Shown in pieces: positions 19,031 through 26,288 of a stretch of DNA of 64,000 nucleotides. A program made the position numbers and the translations under genes. Location: the NCBI RefSeq assembly GCF_004770765.1, contig NZ_RQFK01000026.1, positions 1,054,001 through 1,118,000 on the forward strand. The letters run 5' to 3'. The stretch's first letter is position 1; every line of letters begins with the position of its first letter. This stretch comes from Leptospira noumeaensis (GTDB lineage: Bacteria > Spirochaetota > Leptospiria > Leptospirales > Leptospiraceae). The notes below the pieces were generated by a model. The model worked only from the letters and a program-made list of their open reading frames with translations. It was not told where the DNA came from and did not search any database.

Positions 19031-19636
19031 TTATTGATTTAAATCTTTTCTCATTAAAGAGGCAATCGCTTTTTCATTTTCTCCAGGCAACAATTCTAGA
19101 TTTGAGATCACAAGATTTCTGCGTTCCACAGAATGGTTTTGGCTGAGTTTTTGTTTCCCTTCCATGTTTGTGATTTTGATTTCAAAGGGAACAATTCCCT
19201 TTTTTAAACCTTCGATATAATTTGAATCCACGGAATCAATTTTATACTTAGAATCTTTGGCCTCAAATCGTTTGATTAAATTTAATAAACTTTCATGAAT
19301 TTTCAAAGGATCTTTCACAATATTTAGAATTCCTTTTACGTGGACTGCTGTGAAGTTCCAAGTGGGAACTGCTCTTTCCGTTTCATACCAAGAAGGCGAA
19401 ATATAACAATGAGGGCCAGAAAAAATACTAAGTACTTCCTTACCGTTAGAAAGACCTTGGGGATTTGGTTTGGCAAAATGACCTACTAATGTTTGTTTGT
19501 TTTCAGAAAGGAGTAAAGGTAAATGTGTTGCGATCATTTCTCCTTGGTGATTGGAAACCAGGATGGAAAACGGATTCTCTTCAATGGATTGGTAAATGAA
19601 ATCAGTTTCCATTTGGAAATATTCGGGGATGTACAT
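19031..19636 (-). CDS. PaiB-like FMN-binding protein
   Basis: A 201-residue protein of the PaiB family (FMN-binding split barrel, often annotated as negative transcriptional regulator). Family landmarks are the start MYIPEYFQ, ATHLPLLL near residue 37, HFAKPNPQ near 73, a Tyr-Ile-Ser-Pro-Ser-Trp-Tyr segment near 98, and VPTWNFTAVHVKG near 109-121. In Bacillus, PaiA (an acetyltransferase) and PaiB are encoded together. Here a GNAT acetyltransferase gene lies 27 nt upstream in the same direction, the same pairing in reverse order. Whether it binds DNA is unknown; flavin or heme-oxygenase-like binding is equally possible. Confidence 0.85.
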   Translation of the reverse strand: MYIPEYFQMETDFIYQSIEENPFSILVSNHQGEMIATHLPLLLSENKQTLVGHFAKPNPQGLSNGKEVLSIFSGPHCYISPSWYETERAVPTWNFTAVHVKGILNIVKDPLKIHESLLNLIKRFEAKDSKYKIDSVDSNYIEGLKKGIVPFEIKITNMEGKQKLSQNHSVERRNLVISNLELLPGENEKAIASLMRKDLNQ

Positions 19637-19663
19637 TTTGTCCTTACTCCTTCTGAACGTTTG

Positions 19664-20113
19664 TTAAACAGATTTCCAAAAATAAGTTAAGAATTCGGTT
19701 TCTTGTTCAAATCCTTCCTTTGTATACAAAGCACGGGCTTCTTTGTTGTGTGTGGAAGTGGAAAGTTCTAATCCTTTTCCCGAATTGGATTTTGTAAAAG
19801 ATTTAACTTCACCAATCAGTTGCTTGGCGATCCCTTTTTTACGAAAATCCTTTTTCACATAAAGATCATTTAGAATGTAAGATCTTTGCATAGAAATAGA
19901 AGAAAACACGGGATACAGTTGGGTGAAACCAGCAATTTCGCCAGTGTTTGGATCCTCCGCCACAAAAATTATAGATTGAGCATGTTCCATTCGGTCTTGC
20001 AAAAAGCGAGTTGCGCCTGTTATGTTAGTTGATTGTCCATAAAATTGTCTGTATTCATCGAATACAGGAGAGATTTTTAAAACGTCTTTGTAGTTAGCTT
20101 GTCTAATTTTCAT
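19664..20113 (-). CDS. GNAT-family N-acetyltransferase
   Basis: A 149-residue single-domain acetyltransferase. The acetyl-CoA-binding motif A reads DLYVKKDFRKKGIAKQLI (about 93-110), with the R-x-x-G-x-A pyrophosphate loop. The start is MKIRQANYKDV, typical of the fold, and the C-terminal LYTKEGFEQETEF is the usual last strand and loop. Substrate unknown; pairing with the PaiB-like gene suggests a PaiA-like amine or polyamine acetylation role, which is inference. Its start overlaps the end of the preceding membrane-protein gene by 11 nt. Confidence 0.85.
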   Translation of the reverse strand: MKIRQANYKDVLKISPVFDEYRQFYGQSTNITGATRFLQDRMEHAQSIIFVAEDPNTGEIAGFTQLYPVFSSISMQRSYILNDLYVKKDFRKKGIAKQLIGEVKSFTKSNSGKGLELSTSTHNKEARALYTKEGFEQETEFLTYFWKSV

Positions 20114-20510
20114 ATTTTGGTACCAATGAGAAACAAATTCCGGATAAAACTGCTGTTACCGGTGTAGCCAGTAAAGTTTCTAAATCGGTAACGGCAACCA
20201 GATTCCCAATTGTATTGGCTAAAAATATAATTCCGATGAAAGCGAACACAAGTCGAATCCAAAGAGGCACCAAACCTTTGTTTAGGTATTGAGTGTATTG
20301 AAAACTTGCCCATAAAAAGAATGTATTTACAACGAGAGAAACGGTCTCCATCAAATACATTTCTTCTACACTACTAAGCCTTCCACCCCAAAGGTATTTG
20401 TAAGGGATGAATTGAAATAGGGCAATCAAATGAAAGATCATTGTGAAGGAAAACAAAACGATTAAAATTTTACTGGCAATGGTTCTAATTTTTTTGGATG
20501 GGTTCCACAT
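20103..20510 (-). CDS. Hypothetical four-helix membrane protein
   Basis: A 135-residue protein with four hydrophobic helices (for example KILIVLFSFTMIFHLIALF and LVFAFIGIIFLANTIG). An upstream in-frame codon would extend it by 19 residues into the DinB gene, but ATG at 20510 has a good ribosome site (AAGGAAAA) just before it, and the DinB stop TAG at 20514-20512 is immediately adjacent. I do not recognise the family. Overlap with the following GNAT gene indicates one operon: dinB-like, this gene, GNAT, PaiB-like. Confidence 0.65.
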   Translation of the reverse strand: MWNPSKKIRTIASKILIVLFSFTMIFHLIALFQFIPYKYLWGGRLSSVEEMYLMETVSLVVNTFFLWASFQYTQYLNKGLVPLWIRLVFAFIGIIFLANTIGNLVAVTDLETLLATPVTAVLSGICFSLVPKYEN

Positions 20511-20511
20511 A

Positions 20512-21027
20512 CTATTTTCCTTGGGTTTGTAGGTAATAAACAAAATCGATTTCAGGAGATTTACCACCTAGCCCTGTTATGGCGGCAGTGATTTGCCCCC
20601 TATGATGGGTTCTATGGTTGAAATTGTGTTGAATGACGTCACTAAAGATCAGTTCGGCTTCGAATCCTCGCATCGTTTGATAACGGAAGATAGTGTCCCA
20701 AATAGAATTGTCGAGTCCAAGAAGCCAAGAACTCCATAATTCTAAACTTTGCACCATTCGCTGTTTTAATGTTTGGCGATCCTCTTCAATTTCTTCACTT
20801 AAGGATGTTGGAACATAAATTTCACCAATAAGACGTGAATACCATACTTTTTCAACAACCAACAAATGGTTTAGAGTTCCATGTATGGATTTAAAAAATA
20901 AACCTACATCTTTTTTGTAATCTGCATCAGATATTGTTTCTAATGACTGATATAAAAGATTGGTTGCCCATAGATGGTAAGCATTGTTCCTTAAGAAAAA
21001 ATCTTTCATAGAGAATGATTTTTCCAA
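20512..21027 (-). CDS. DinB-family four-helix metal-binding protein
   Basis: A 171-residue DinB/YfiT-like protein. The metal-binding His triad is visible: one in HGTLNHLLVVEKVW (about residue 50) and two in HNFNHRTHHRGQI (about 135-146). These usually bind a divalent metal, and family members include thiol-dependent transferases; the substrate here is unknown. It is the first gene of a compact four-gene minus-strand run. No damage-inducible (SOS) box is obvious in the short upstream gap. Confidence 0.8.
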   Translation of the reverse strand: MEKSFSMKDFFLRNNAYHLWATNLLYQSLETISDADYKKDVGLFFKSIHGTLNHLLVVEKVWYSRLIGEIYVPTSLSEEIEEDRQTLKQRMVQSLELWSSWLLGLDNSIWDTIFRYQTMRGFEAELIFSDVIQHNFNHRTHHRGQITAAITGLGGKSPEIDFVYYLQTQGK

Positions 21028-21089
21028 GACATTTGGGAAATCAACGACTAATTTGGTTTAGGTCAAAATAGAGATACAGTGATTTCTTT

Positions 21090-22274
21090 TTAATAAAGGA
21101 ATAAACTAACGATAACGGTAACTAAGACCACCGCCCATGATGGGATTTTCCAATATTCTAGAAGTAAAAACCCAGTAGCAACCAGAGCAAAATCCTTTCC
21201 TGAAAAGACAGCGTTTGTCCAAACAGGTTGGTATAGAGCAGCGAGTAAAATTCCAACCACTGCTGCATTGATCCCAGACATTGACTTTCGTATGTTCGGA
21301 TTTTTTTTTAGGTTTTCCCAAAATGGTAAAACACCAATGATCAAAAGGAAAGACGGCAAAAAAGCTGCCACCAAACAAATGATAGCACCAGACCAGGCGT
21401 TTGGTTCTATTTCTGATATGGCACCCAAATAACCACTAAACGCAAACAACGGTCCTGGGATTGCATTGGACATTCCATAACCGGCAAGGAAAAGATCATT
21501 GTTTACCCAACCAGAGGGAACTACTTCTGCTTGTAAAAGGGGAAGTACTACATGTCCACCACCAAACACAAGTGCACCGGCTCTATAAAAACTATCGAAT
21601 AGTTTGATTTTTTGGTCAGGATAAATTTCTCTTAAAAAAGGAAGAAAAAATAACAAAACAAAAAATAAAATTAAAAATAGCAAACCAATGGTTTTGTTTC
21701 CTTTATGTAATGGTTCCTCAGGTAGATTAGAAGAAGGTTTTAGAAAGAATATACCAAAAAATCCTGCAACCACTAAAACCGATACTTGAGAAAAAGCCGA
21801 ACTAAAAAAAAGTAAAATAACGCTTGTTATTACTGCAATTGTAATTCGTTCTTTATCGGGACAAAGTTTTTTCCCCATTCCTAAAATGGCTTGGGCCACA
21901 ACGGCAACGGCAACTACTTTCAATCCATGCAGCCAATTTTTATCTGAGCTAACATCTATCTCAGAGATTCCAAGTCCAAAAAGAATGAGGATGATTGCCG
22001 ATGGCAAAGTAAAACCAATCCAAGAAAGAATCGCACCAAAAATTCCGGCACGTGAAAGTCCAATGGCCATTCCCACCTGGCTACTGGCAGGCCCTGGCAG
22101 AAATTGACAAAGTGCGACTAAGTCAGCATAGGCCTCTGCACTAATCCATTTTTTTTTGGTTACATACTCGTCATGAAAATAACTTAAGTGAGCGATGGGG
22201 CCACCAAACGAGGTACAGCCGAGTTTGAAAGCGGTAAAAAATACTTCTAAATATTTTATTGGTTTAGTTTTCAT
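21090..22274 (-). CDS. chrA: Chromate transporter (ChrA, CHR family)
   Basis: A 394-residue long-chain CHR-family transporter with two homologous halves of about six helices each. The first half has the signature FKLGCTSFGGPIAHLSYFHDE near residue 15 and QFLPGPASSQ. The second half repeats it as AGALVFGGGHVVLPLLQAE and AIPGPLFAF. Members export chromate from the cytoplasm using the proton gradient; some may carry other oxyanions. It lies 29 nt downstream of a padR regulator gene in the same direction, so expression is probably under that repressor. Confidence 0.9.
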   Translation of the reverse strand: MKTKPIKYLEVFFTAFKLGCTSFGGPIAHLSYFHDEYVTKKKWISAEAYADLVALCQFLPGPASSQVGMAIGLSRAGIFGAILSWIGFTLPSAIILILFGLGISEIDVSSDKNWLHGLKVVAVAVVAQAILGMGKKLCPDKERITIAVITSVILLFFSSAFSQVSVLVVAGFFGIFFLKPSSNLPEEPLHKGNKTIGLLFLILFFVLLFFLPFLREIYPDQKIKLFDSFYRAGALVFGGGHVVLPLLQAEVVPSGWVNNDLFLAGYGMSNAIPGPLFAFSGYLGAISEIEPNAWSGAIICLVAAFLPSFLLIIGVLPFWENLKKNPNIRKSMSGINAAVVGILLAALYQPVWTNAVFSGKDFALVATGFLLLEYWKIPSWAVVLVTVIVSLFLY

Positions 22275-22303
22275 ATATTATTAATTTATATTTTTTGATT
22301 CAG

Positions 22304-22603
22304 TTAACTGAGTATTTCGCCAATTAATTCTCTTAATTTTATTTTTGCACTAGAGAGTTCCTTTTTCCCTTTGGGTGTGATACGGTAAAATTTTTTCATT
22401 ACTTTTCCCATTTGTTCTTTGCGCGAACGAATGAGCCCTTTGTCTTCTAAGTTTTTTAGTAGAGGATACAAAGATCCAGGGCTAATTTTATACCCATGTT
22501 CTTTTAGTTCCTCCATCATCCATACACCATAAATTTCTTCTTTTTCGCAGTGATGTAAGATATGAATTTTGATAAAACTTGAAAAAAATTCATTTATCTT
22601 CAT
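22304..22603 (-). CDS. PadR-family transcriptional regulator
   Basis: A 99-residue winged-helix regulator. The core is HHCEKEEIYGVWMMEELKEHGYKISPGSLYPLLKNLEDKGLI (about 18-58), which is the PadR helix-turn-helix, followed by a wing (YRITPKGKKEL) and one C-terminal dimerisation helix. The short C-terminus marks the small PadR-s1 subclass. It is the first gene of a padR-chrA pair, suggesting a chromate- or stress-responsive repressor that also controls itself. A near-perfect palindrome lies 11-26 nt before its start. Confidence 0.88.
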   Translation of the reverse strand: MKINEFFSSFIKIHILHHCEKEEIYGVWMMEELKEHGYKISPGSLYPLLKNLEDKGLIRSRKEQMGKVMKKFYRITPKGKKELSSAKIKLRELIGEILS

Positions 22604-22613
22604 TCAGAATCAA

Positions 22614-22629
22614 TATACGATATCGAATA
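22614..22629. promoter_or_regulatory. Candidate PadR operator palindrome
   Basis: TATACGATATCGAATA is a 16-bp inverted repeat with one mismatched pair, centred on the perfect CGATATCG. It sits just upstream of the padR start, where a repressor would block the padR-chrA promoter. The assignment to PadR is inferred from position; the commonest PadR half-site ATGT is not present. Confidence 0.4.
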
Positions 22630-22714
22630 CCGATAGTCAAAATAAAAATTCAATTATGTATAATTTTAAATGATTACAATTTAATTTTTTTCACAACCGA
22701 AAGGGGTAGGAAGG

Positions 22715-22820
22715 GGGCGCCTCGGATCTATTGAATGAGTCAAATAATATCCTTCACCGACCGCGCCCTACGTTCCAATCTTTCCCTTGGGGAAAGGATT
22801 TCCACTGCGGTCGCTGGCGC
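22715..22820. repeat. Dispersed GCGCC-ended intergenic repeat, copy A (long form)
   Basis: A GC-rich 106-bp element that starts GGGCGCCTCG and ends CTGGCGC. It contains the core TTCCAATCTTTCCC-TTG-GGGAAAGGATTTCC, a strong hairpin. The same termini and core recur at 24324, 55697 and 61043. It lies between the padR promoter region and the 3' end of the PhyH-type gene. No ORF is supported inside it. Confidence 0.7.
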
Positions 22821-22846
22821 GGGGACTTCATTTTATACTGGAATTT

Positions 22847-23611
22847 TTAAATCAATTGGAAGATGGATTGTTTTTTTAGATTTTCTAACTTTGTCTCTTT
22901 GTCTGGAAAGTGATCCCAATGGTTTGCAGTTTCTTTCCTTTCTGGAAAGTTTGTGTATATGATATCAAAAGAAAAACGATTGGTATCATAGTTTCCTTTG
23001 TGGATGAGGTGAGCTGAAAACACCAACAAATCTCCTGGGTTGTGCGGTATGAGGATTTGGTTGGGAAGTTCTTCATGATTTTTTTTACCTTCTAGTTCCA
23101 AACGAATCTTTCTTTCTTCTTCGGTATCCCAACGTTTGTGAGATCCTGGAACAAACCATATCCCTGGATCTGTTTCCAAGGGAATACGAAAGTGCCAAAC
23201 AAAATCTTTTTGAATTCTTTTGTATTGGTCTTCTTCCGGCATGCCCATGTATTGAATGTCCCGATGCCAATAGGGAAGTTTGTTTGGATCTTCTGGATTA
23301 AAAAATATTTGTGTATTGAGAAAATACATTGGTTCGTTAAAAACAATCTTACCAATGTTCAAGAGTGGCTCTGATTCTATAAATTGAAAAAGTATATTTC
23401 GATCGTTTATATCTTTTGTGAATTTCGTCGAAGTTAGGTAAGCACTATTTACATTTTTCGGATGATTGAGTTCCTTAGACCATTCGGCATTGGAACGAAG
23501 AAGGATCTTTTTTAAGATCCTAACCATATCCATGGGAAGGTAGTTGGGAAACAGATAATAACCCGAAGTTTCTAATTGTGATTTTACTTCGGAAGGAATC
23601 ACCTCATTCAT
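22847..23611 (-). CDS. Phytanoyl-CoA dioxygenase (PhyH) family protein
   Basis: A 254-residue non-heme Fe(II)/2-oxoglutarate oxygenase. The iron site is visible as His-x-Asp in YWHRDIQYMG (about residues 124-130) and the distal His in SAHLIHKGNYDTNRFS, where the following Arg should hold 2-oxoglutarate. WFVPGSHKRW is the usual strand and loop between them. Members hydroxylate small molecules or acyl-CoAs; the substrate here cannot be named. It starts 9 nt after the GNAT gene stop, so the two are co-transcribed. A GC-rich repeat follows its 3' end. Confidence 0.82.
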   Translation of the reverse strand: MNEVIPSEVKSQLETSGYYLFPNYLPMDMVRILKKILLRSNAEWSKELNHPKNVNSAYLTSTKFTKDINDRNILFQFIESEPLLNIGKIVFNEPMYFLNTQIFFNPEDPNKLPYWHRDIQYMGMPEEDQYKRIQKDFVWHFRIPLETDPGIWFVPGSHKRWDTEEERKIRLELEGKKNHEELPNQILIPHNPGDLLVFSAHLIHKGNYDTNRFSFDIIYTNFPERKETANHWDHFPDKETKLENLKKQSIFQLI

Positions 23612-23620
23612 ACAGAGTGA

Positions 23621-24232
23621 CTAAATTTGTTTTTCCATATAGTGATGTGATGGAATGATTCCTTCCCATCCGATAGGATTTCTTGTTTCTTTGATTTGAA
23701 AACCTAACTTTTGATAAAGGGAGATTGCGGGTTTGTTTTCAGCAGATACATCTAAAGAGATAGTTTTGTATTTTGGACTGTTTTGGATCATATACTCGAT
23801 TAATTGTTTTGCGATTCCTTTGTTCCTTTCTGTTTCTAAAACAGCAATATGTCCTAAATACAAACAACCGGATTTAGGTGGTTGGATGATGGTTTCTGTT
23901 TTTAGACCTCTCGCCATTACCTTGGGCGCATGCCATTTGTATAGGGAAAGGATTCGTATAGCTGTTCCTGCTGTGAGTGCAAGAAAACTTGGTTGTGTAT
24001 AGGAAAGAATGGATCCCACCACTTTGCCACCAACTTCTGCCACATAATGGTTCGTATACGAAACAGTATTGCCACGTTGGATATAGGATGAGTTTAAAAA
24101 ATCAAAAGCTGTTTTTTCTCCTTCTGAAAAAACATAAGTCCAAGCTTTTGGGCCTGAAGAATAAATGAGTGGGACAATGGTTGTTACATCGTTTGGTGTG
24201 GCATTTCTTATGATAAGTTTTGAATCTGTCAT
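23621..24232 (-). CDS. GNAT-family N-acetyltransferase
   Basis: A 203-residue acetyltransferase if it starts at the ATG at 24232 (MTDSKLIIRNATPNDV, the usual beginning of a GNAT domain). A TTG at 24274 would add 14 hydrophobic residues that do not fit the fold. Motif A reads HIAVLETERNKGIAKQLIEYM (split here by eye at the R-N-K-G-I-A loop), followed by LDVSAENKPAISLYQKLGF. The region between, LALTAGTAIRIL, is longer than in minimal GNATs. Substrate unknown. It is co-directional with and 9 nt ahead of the PhyH-type gene. Confidence 0.8.
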   Translation of the reverse strand: MTDSKLIIRNATPNDVTTIVPLIYSSGPKAWTYVFSEGEKTAFDFLNSSYIQRGNTVSYTNHYVAEVGGKVVGSILSYTQPSFLALTAGTAIRILSLYKWHAPKVMARGLKTETIIQPPKSGCLYLGHIAVLETERNKGIAKQLIEYMIQNSPKYKTISLDVSAENKPAISLYQKLGFQIKETRNPIGWEGIIPSHHYMEKQI

Positions 24233-24323
24233 GAATTTTAGTTTTACTATAAAAGATAAAGTTTGATTTTCCAAATGTAAATCGTTCTAGCCCCTTTCGT
24301 CAATATAGAATTTCTATTTCATA

Positions 24324-24393
24324 GCGCCCCGGATCACAGCGGAAATCCTTTCCGTAAGGAAAGATTGGAGCGGAGAGCCGGAGATGTGCGCCC
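24324..24393. repeat. Dispersed GCGCC-ended intergenic repeat, copy B (short form)
   Basis: A 70-bp GC-rich element from GCGCCCCGGAT to TGTGCGCCC. Its core hairpin is CCTTTCC-GTAA-GGAAAG, flanked by GCGGAAAT and GATTGGAGCGG. It is nearly identical in plan and exactly equal in length to the copy at 61043. It lies between the GNAT gene and the 3' end of a small lipoprotein gene. Confidence 0.75.
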
Positions 24394-24414
24394 AAAAAAA
24401 TACATTCAATTCTT

Positions 24415-24645
24415 TTAAAAAGTAAAAGGAGCAAAAATGTTGATGAGTGCCCTTGTTGCCAATTGAGGGTCATTTAAATTTTGATGAAAAGGTTTGTCAT
24501 CCGAAACGGCGGAAATTGCTTTGCCTGAATTCGAATCTTCACTTTTACCACAACTTGCACCGACTAGCGAAAGACAGGTGATAGTTGCGATTGTTATAAC
24601 TTGAAAATTTTTTTGTTCATATATACCGCTCATTTCTTGGTTCAT
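24415..24645 (-). CDS. Small putative lipoprotein
   Basis: A 76-residue reading frame with a hydrophobic segment (VITIATITCLSLVGAS) ending in a good lipobox VGASC, so the mature peptide would be about 45 residues starting CGKSEDSNSGK. It has no recognisable domain. Start is ATG at 24645 or 24633; neither has a strong ribosome site. A truncated larger lipoprotein is possible. It is the gene closest to an exact FNR-type box, whose centre is about 75 nt before its start. Confidence 0.5.
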   Translation of the reverse strand: MNQEMSGIYEQKNFQVITIATITCLSLVGASCGKSEDSNSGKAISAVSDDKPFHQNLNDPQLATRALINIFAPFTF

Positions 24646-24940
24646 TTACCATGGGATGCCAGAATGAGCGAAACTACATTGGTCTAGGTCAAGAGGGGAA
24701 GAATCCTTCTTATTGATTTTTATCAATCAATAGAAATGAGATGATTCCAATTCAGAGATCAAAGAGATGACTTTGTTTAAAACTGTATCTACGTTGCAGA
24801 AGAATTGCGTTTAGGTAAAATATTAGAATTATACTAATTATAGTTAATTGGAATGAGCGACGTGACCTTGGTCTACTCTTAGGGATTATCACTTGTTCTC
24901 TAAGGAGGTTGCAAAATCCTGAATTAACGAGGTTTTTCTC
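24646..24940. promoter_or_regulatory. Divergent control region between small lipoprotein and bacteriohemerythrin genes
   Basis: This 295-nt gap holds no supported gene. It contains two direct copies of GAATGAGCGA-N7-TTGGTCTA (24662-24686 and 24851-24875), 189 bp apart in the same orientation, and an FNR-type box between them. A ribosome site AAGGAGG lies at about 24902-24908, but the hemerythrin ATG is some 30 nt later. Confidence 0.5.
24713..24726. promoter_or_regulatory. FNR/CRP-type binding site
   Basis: TTGATTTTTATCAA matches the FNR consensus TTGAT-N4-ATCAA without mismatch. Its centre is about 75 nt upstream of the small lipoprotein start on the minus strand and about 220 nt upstream of the hemerythrin start. 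An FNR/CRP-family regulator responding to oxygen or NO would fit the neighbouring genes; that link is inference. Confidence 0.5.
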
Positions 24941-25378
24941 ATGGTTACAAAATGGGATTCGAAATACGAAACGAATATTTCAGAGATTGATTCTCAACAT
25001 AAAAAACTCTTTCGATTGATCAATAATATTGAAACAGTTTATGATGAAAACAAAGAACATCTTTCCGGAAAATCAAGAATACTACTAGATGCGGTTTCTG
25101 AATTAGAGGATTACACACTCAGTCATTTTTTAATTGAAGAACGTGTAATGGAGTTAAACCAATATCCTGCACTGGAAGCTCATAAAAAACAACACGACAA
25201 GTTCACAGATAAAATTTTAGAATTAAAGAACCGTCTAACTTCCGGTAATCTTCTCACAAATGATGCTGAATTAGATCAATTCTTTGGTGACCTTCTTAAT
25301 TTTTTGCGTGCATGGCTTACAAATCATATTCTAAAAGAGGATATGGATTACAAACCGTACATTAAATTTAATATTTAA
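24941..25378 (+). CDS. Bacteriohemerythrin
   Basis: A 145-residue single-domain hemerythrin that binds O2 at a di-iron centre. The ligand motifs are in order: IDSQHKKLFRLINNI (His near 19), LSHFLIEERVM (His and Glu near 61-65), HKKQHDKF (His pair near 80-84), and WLTNHILKEDMDYKPYI (His and Asp near 127-132). All iron ligands are present. It is cytoplasmic, with no signal or membrane segment. Expected roles are O2 storage or delivery, or iron/NO handling. It converges with the cytochrome c' operon across a bidirectional terminator. Confidence 0.93.
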   Translation: MVTKWDSKYETNISEIDSQHKKLFRLINNIETVYDENKEHLSGKSRILLDAVSELEDYTLSHFLIEERVMELNQYPALEAHKKQHDKFTDKILELKNRLTSGNLLTNDAELDQFFGDLLNFLRAWLTNHILKEDMDYKPYIKFNI

Positions 25379-25382
25379 AGTT

Positions 25383-25420
25383 TTTTCATTATACTTTGTT
25401 CATTCAAAGTATAATGAAAA
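25383..25420. terminator. Bidirectional terminator hairpin
   Basis: TTTTCATTATACTTTG and CAAAGTATAATGAAAA form a perfect 16-bp stem with a 6-nt loop. A-rich and T-rich ends make it work on both strands. It separates the hemerythrin gene (plus) from the last gene of the minus-strand operon. Confidence 0.8.
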
Positions 25421-25460
25421 TTCAGCGACTTTTTTTAATAAAAAAGTATTAGAATCTAGT

Positions 25461-25868
25461 TTATCTGTAGGTAATGGATCTAACCCAGATTAGTTTAACA
25501 AAACTAACGATTCCTAAAAAAATTAGAAATTTTCCAAATAAAATTAGATGGTTTGTTGGATCTAAAAATTTTGTGAATAAATACAAAATAAGTCCTAAAT
25601 TATAACTATAAAATAGAAACCATACCTCTAATCTCGAACCTCTGGGATGTTCTGACATGTGTTTGGGGAACATCCAATAAGCATTCCCCATAATGAATTG
25701 GATCAAAAATCCCCATATAACAATAGAATAATGTAATGGTAGGAGTTTCCATATTCCAGGACTCAATACAAAGGTTTTGTTTAACATGAGGATGGCCCCC
25801 AGAGATGTTCCGAGTAAAAGGTAAATCAATGAAATTCGGATGAGCCAAATGGATGGAATGGGAAACAT
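25461..25868 (-). CDS. Small four-helix heme-copper-oxidase-like membrane protein (second copy)
   Basis: A 135-residue protein with four predicted helices. The second helix, PLHYSIVIWGFLIQFIMGNAYWMFP, resembles the helix of oxidase subunit I and NorB-type proteins that starts with a heme-ligand His. It is a diverged tandem copy of the protein encoded directly upstream: same length, same helix pattern, and an equivalent His and YWMFPK-like end. It starts 3 nt after that gene stops. The function is not known; heme binding is inferred. It is the last gene of a five-gene operon. Confidence 0.65.
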   Translation of the reverse strand: MFPIPSIWLIRISLIYLLLGTSLGAILMLNKTFVLSPGIWKLLPLHYSIVIWGFLIQFIMGNAYWMFPKHMSEHPRGSRLEVWFLFYSYNLGLILYLFTKFLDPTNHLILFGKFLIFLGIVSFVKLIWVRSITYR

Positions 25869-25871
25869 AAC

Positions 25872-26279
25872 CTATTTTTGTGGTTTTAACCTTGGCCAAA
25901 TTTCCAACACATAACAAAGGATTCCCGTAAATTGTAAAATCACAGAAAGACAAAACGGTAAAATTAAAATTTCTCGATGTTGGTAAATCCAAGGTTCTGA
26001 AATGATTCTAAGGATAAGGCCAAAATTTAAGGAAAAATATGCAATCCAAGCAAGGACTGCTCCGTCTTTGGGAGTTGATTTTTTTCCTTTAGGATACATC
26101 CAAAGGGACACCCCAATGATGATTTGGGTGACCCAACCTAGTGCTATCAAATGCCAATAAACAGGCATTAAATGAATTTCCCATTTTGCACCTGGAAATT
26201 CTGAGAGAAAATAAAATAAAACACCAAACAAAAGATACAACAATCCTGATTTGATAAAGTATCTTGAAATTTTTGGCAT
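25872..26279 (-). CDS. Small four-helix heme-copper-oxidase-like membrane protein (first copy)
   Basis: A 135-residue membrane protein. After a first helix (GLLYLLFGVLFYFL) comes VYWHLIALGWVTQIIIGVSLWMYPK, a close look-alike of the H-x-x-L-x-x-G-W-V-T-Q-x-I-x-G-V motif in NnrS and cbb3/NorB subunit I proteins. Two more helices follow. At about one third the size of subunit I, it cannot hold a full heme-copper site alone, but two copies together might. The cytochrome c' gene ends 9 nt upstream, supporting a redox role. Confidence 0.65.
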   Translation of the reverse strand: MPKISRYFIKSGLLYLLFGVLFYFLSEFPGAKWEIHLMPVYWHLIALGWVTQIIIGVSLWMYPKGKKSTPKDGAVLAWIAYFSLNFGLILRIISEPWIYQHREILILPFCLSVILQFTGILCYVLEIWPRLKPQK

Positions 26280-26288
26280 AATGTATAT

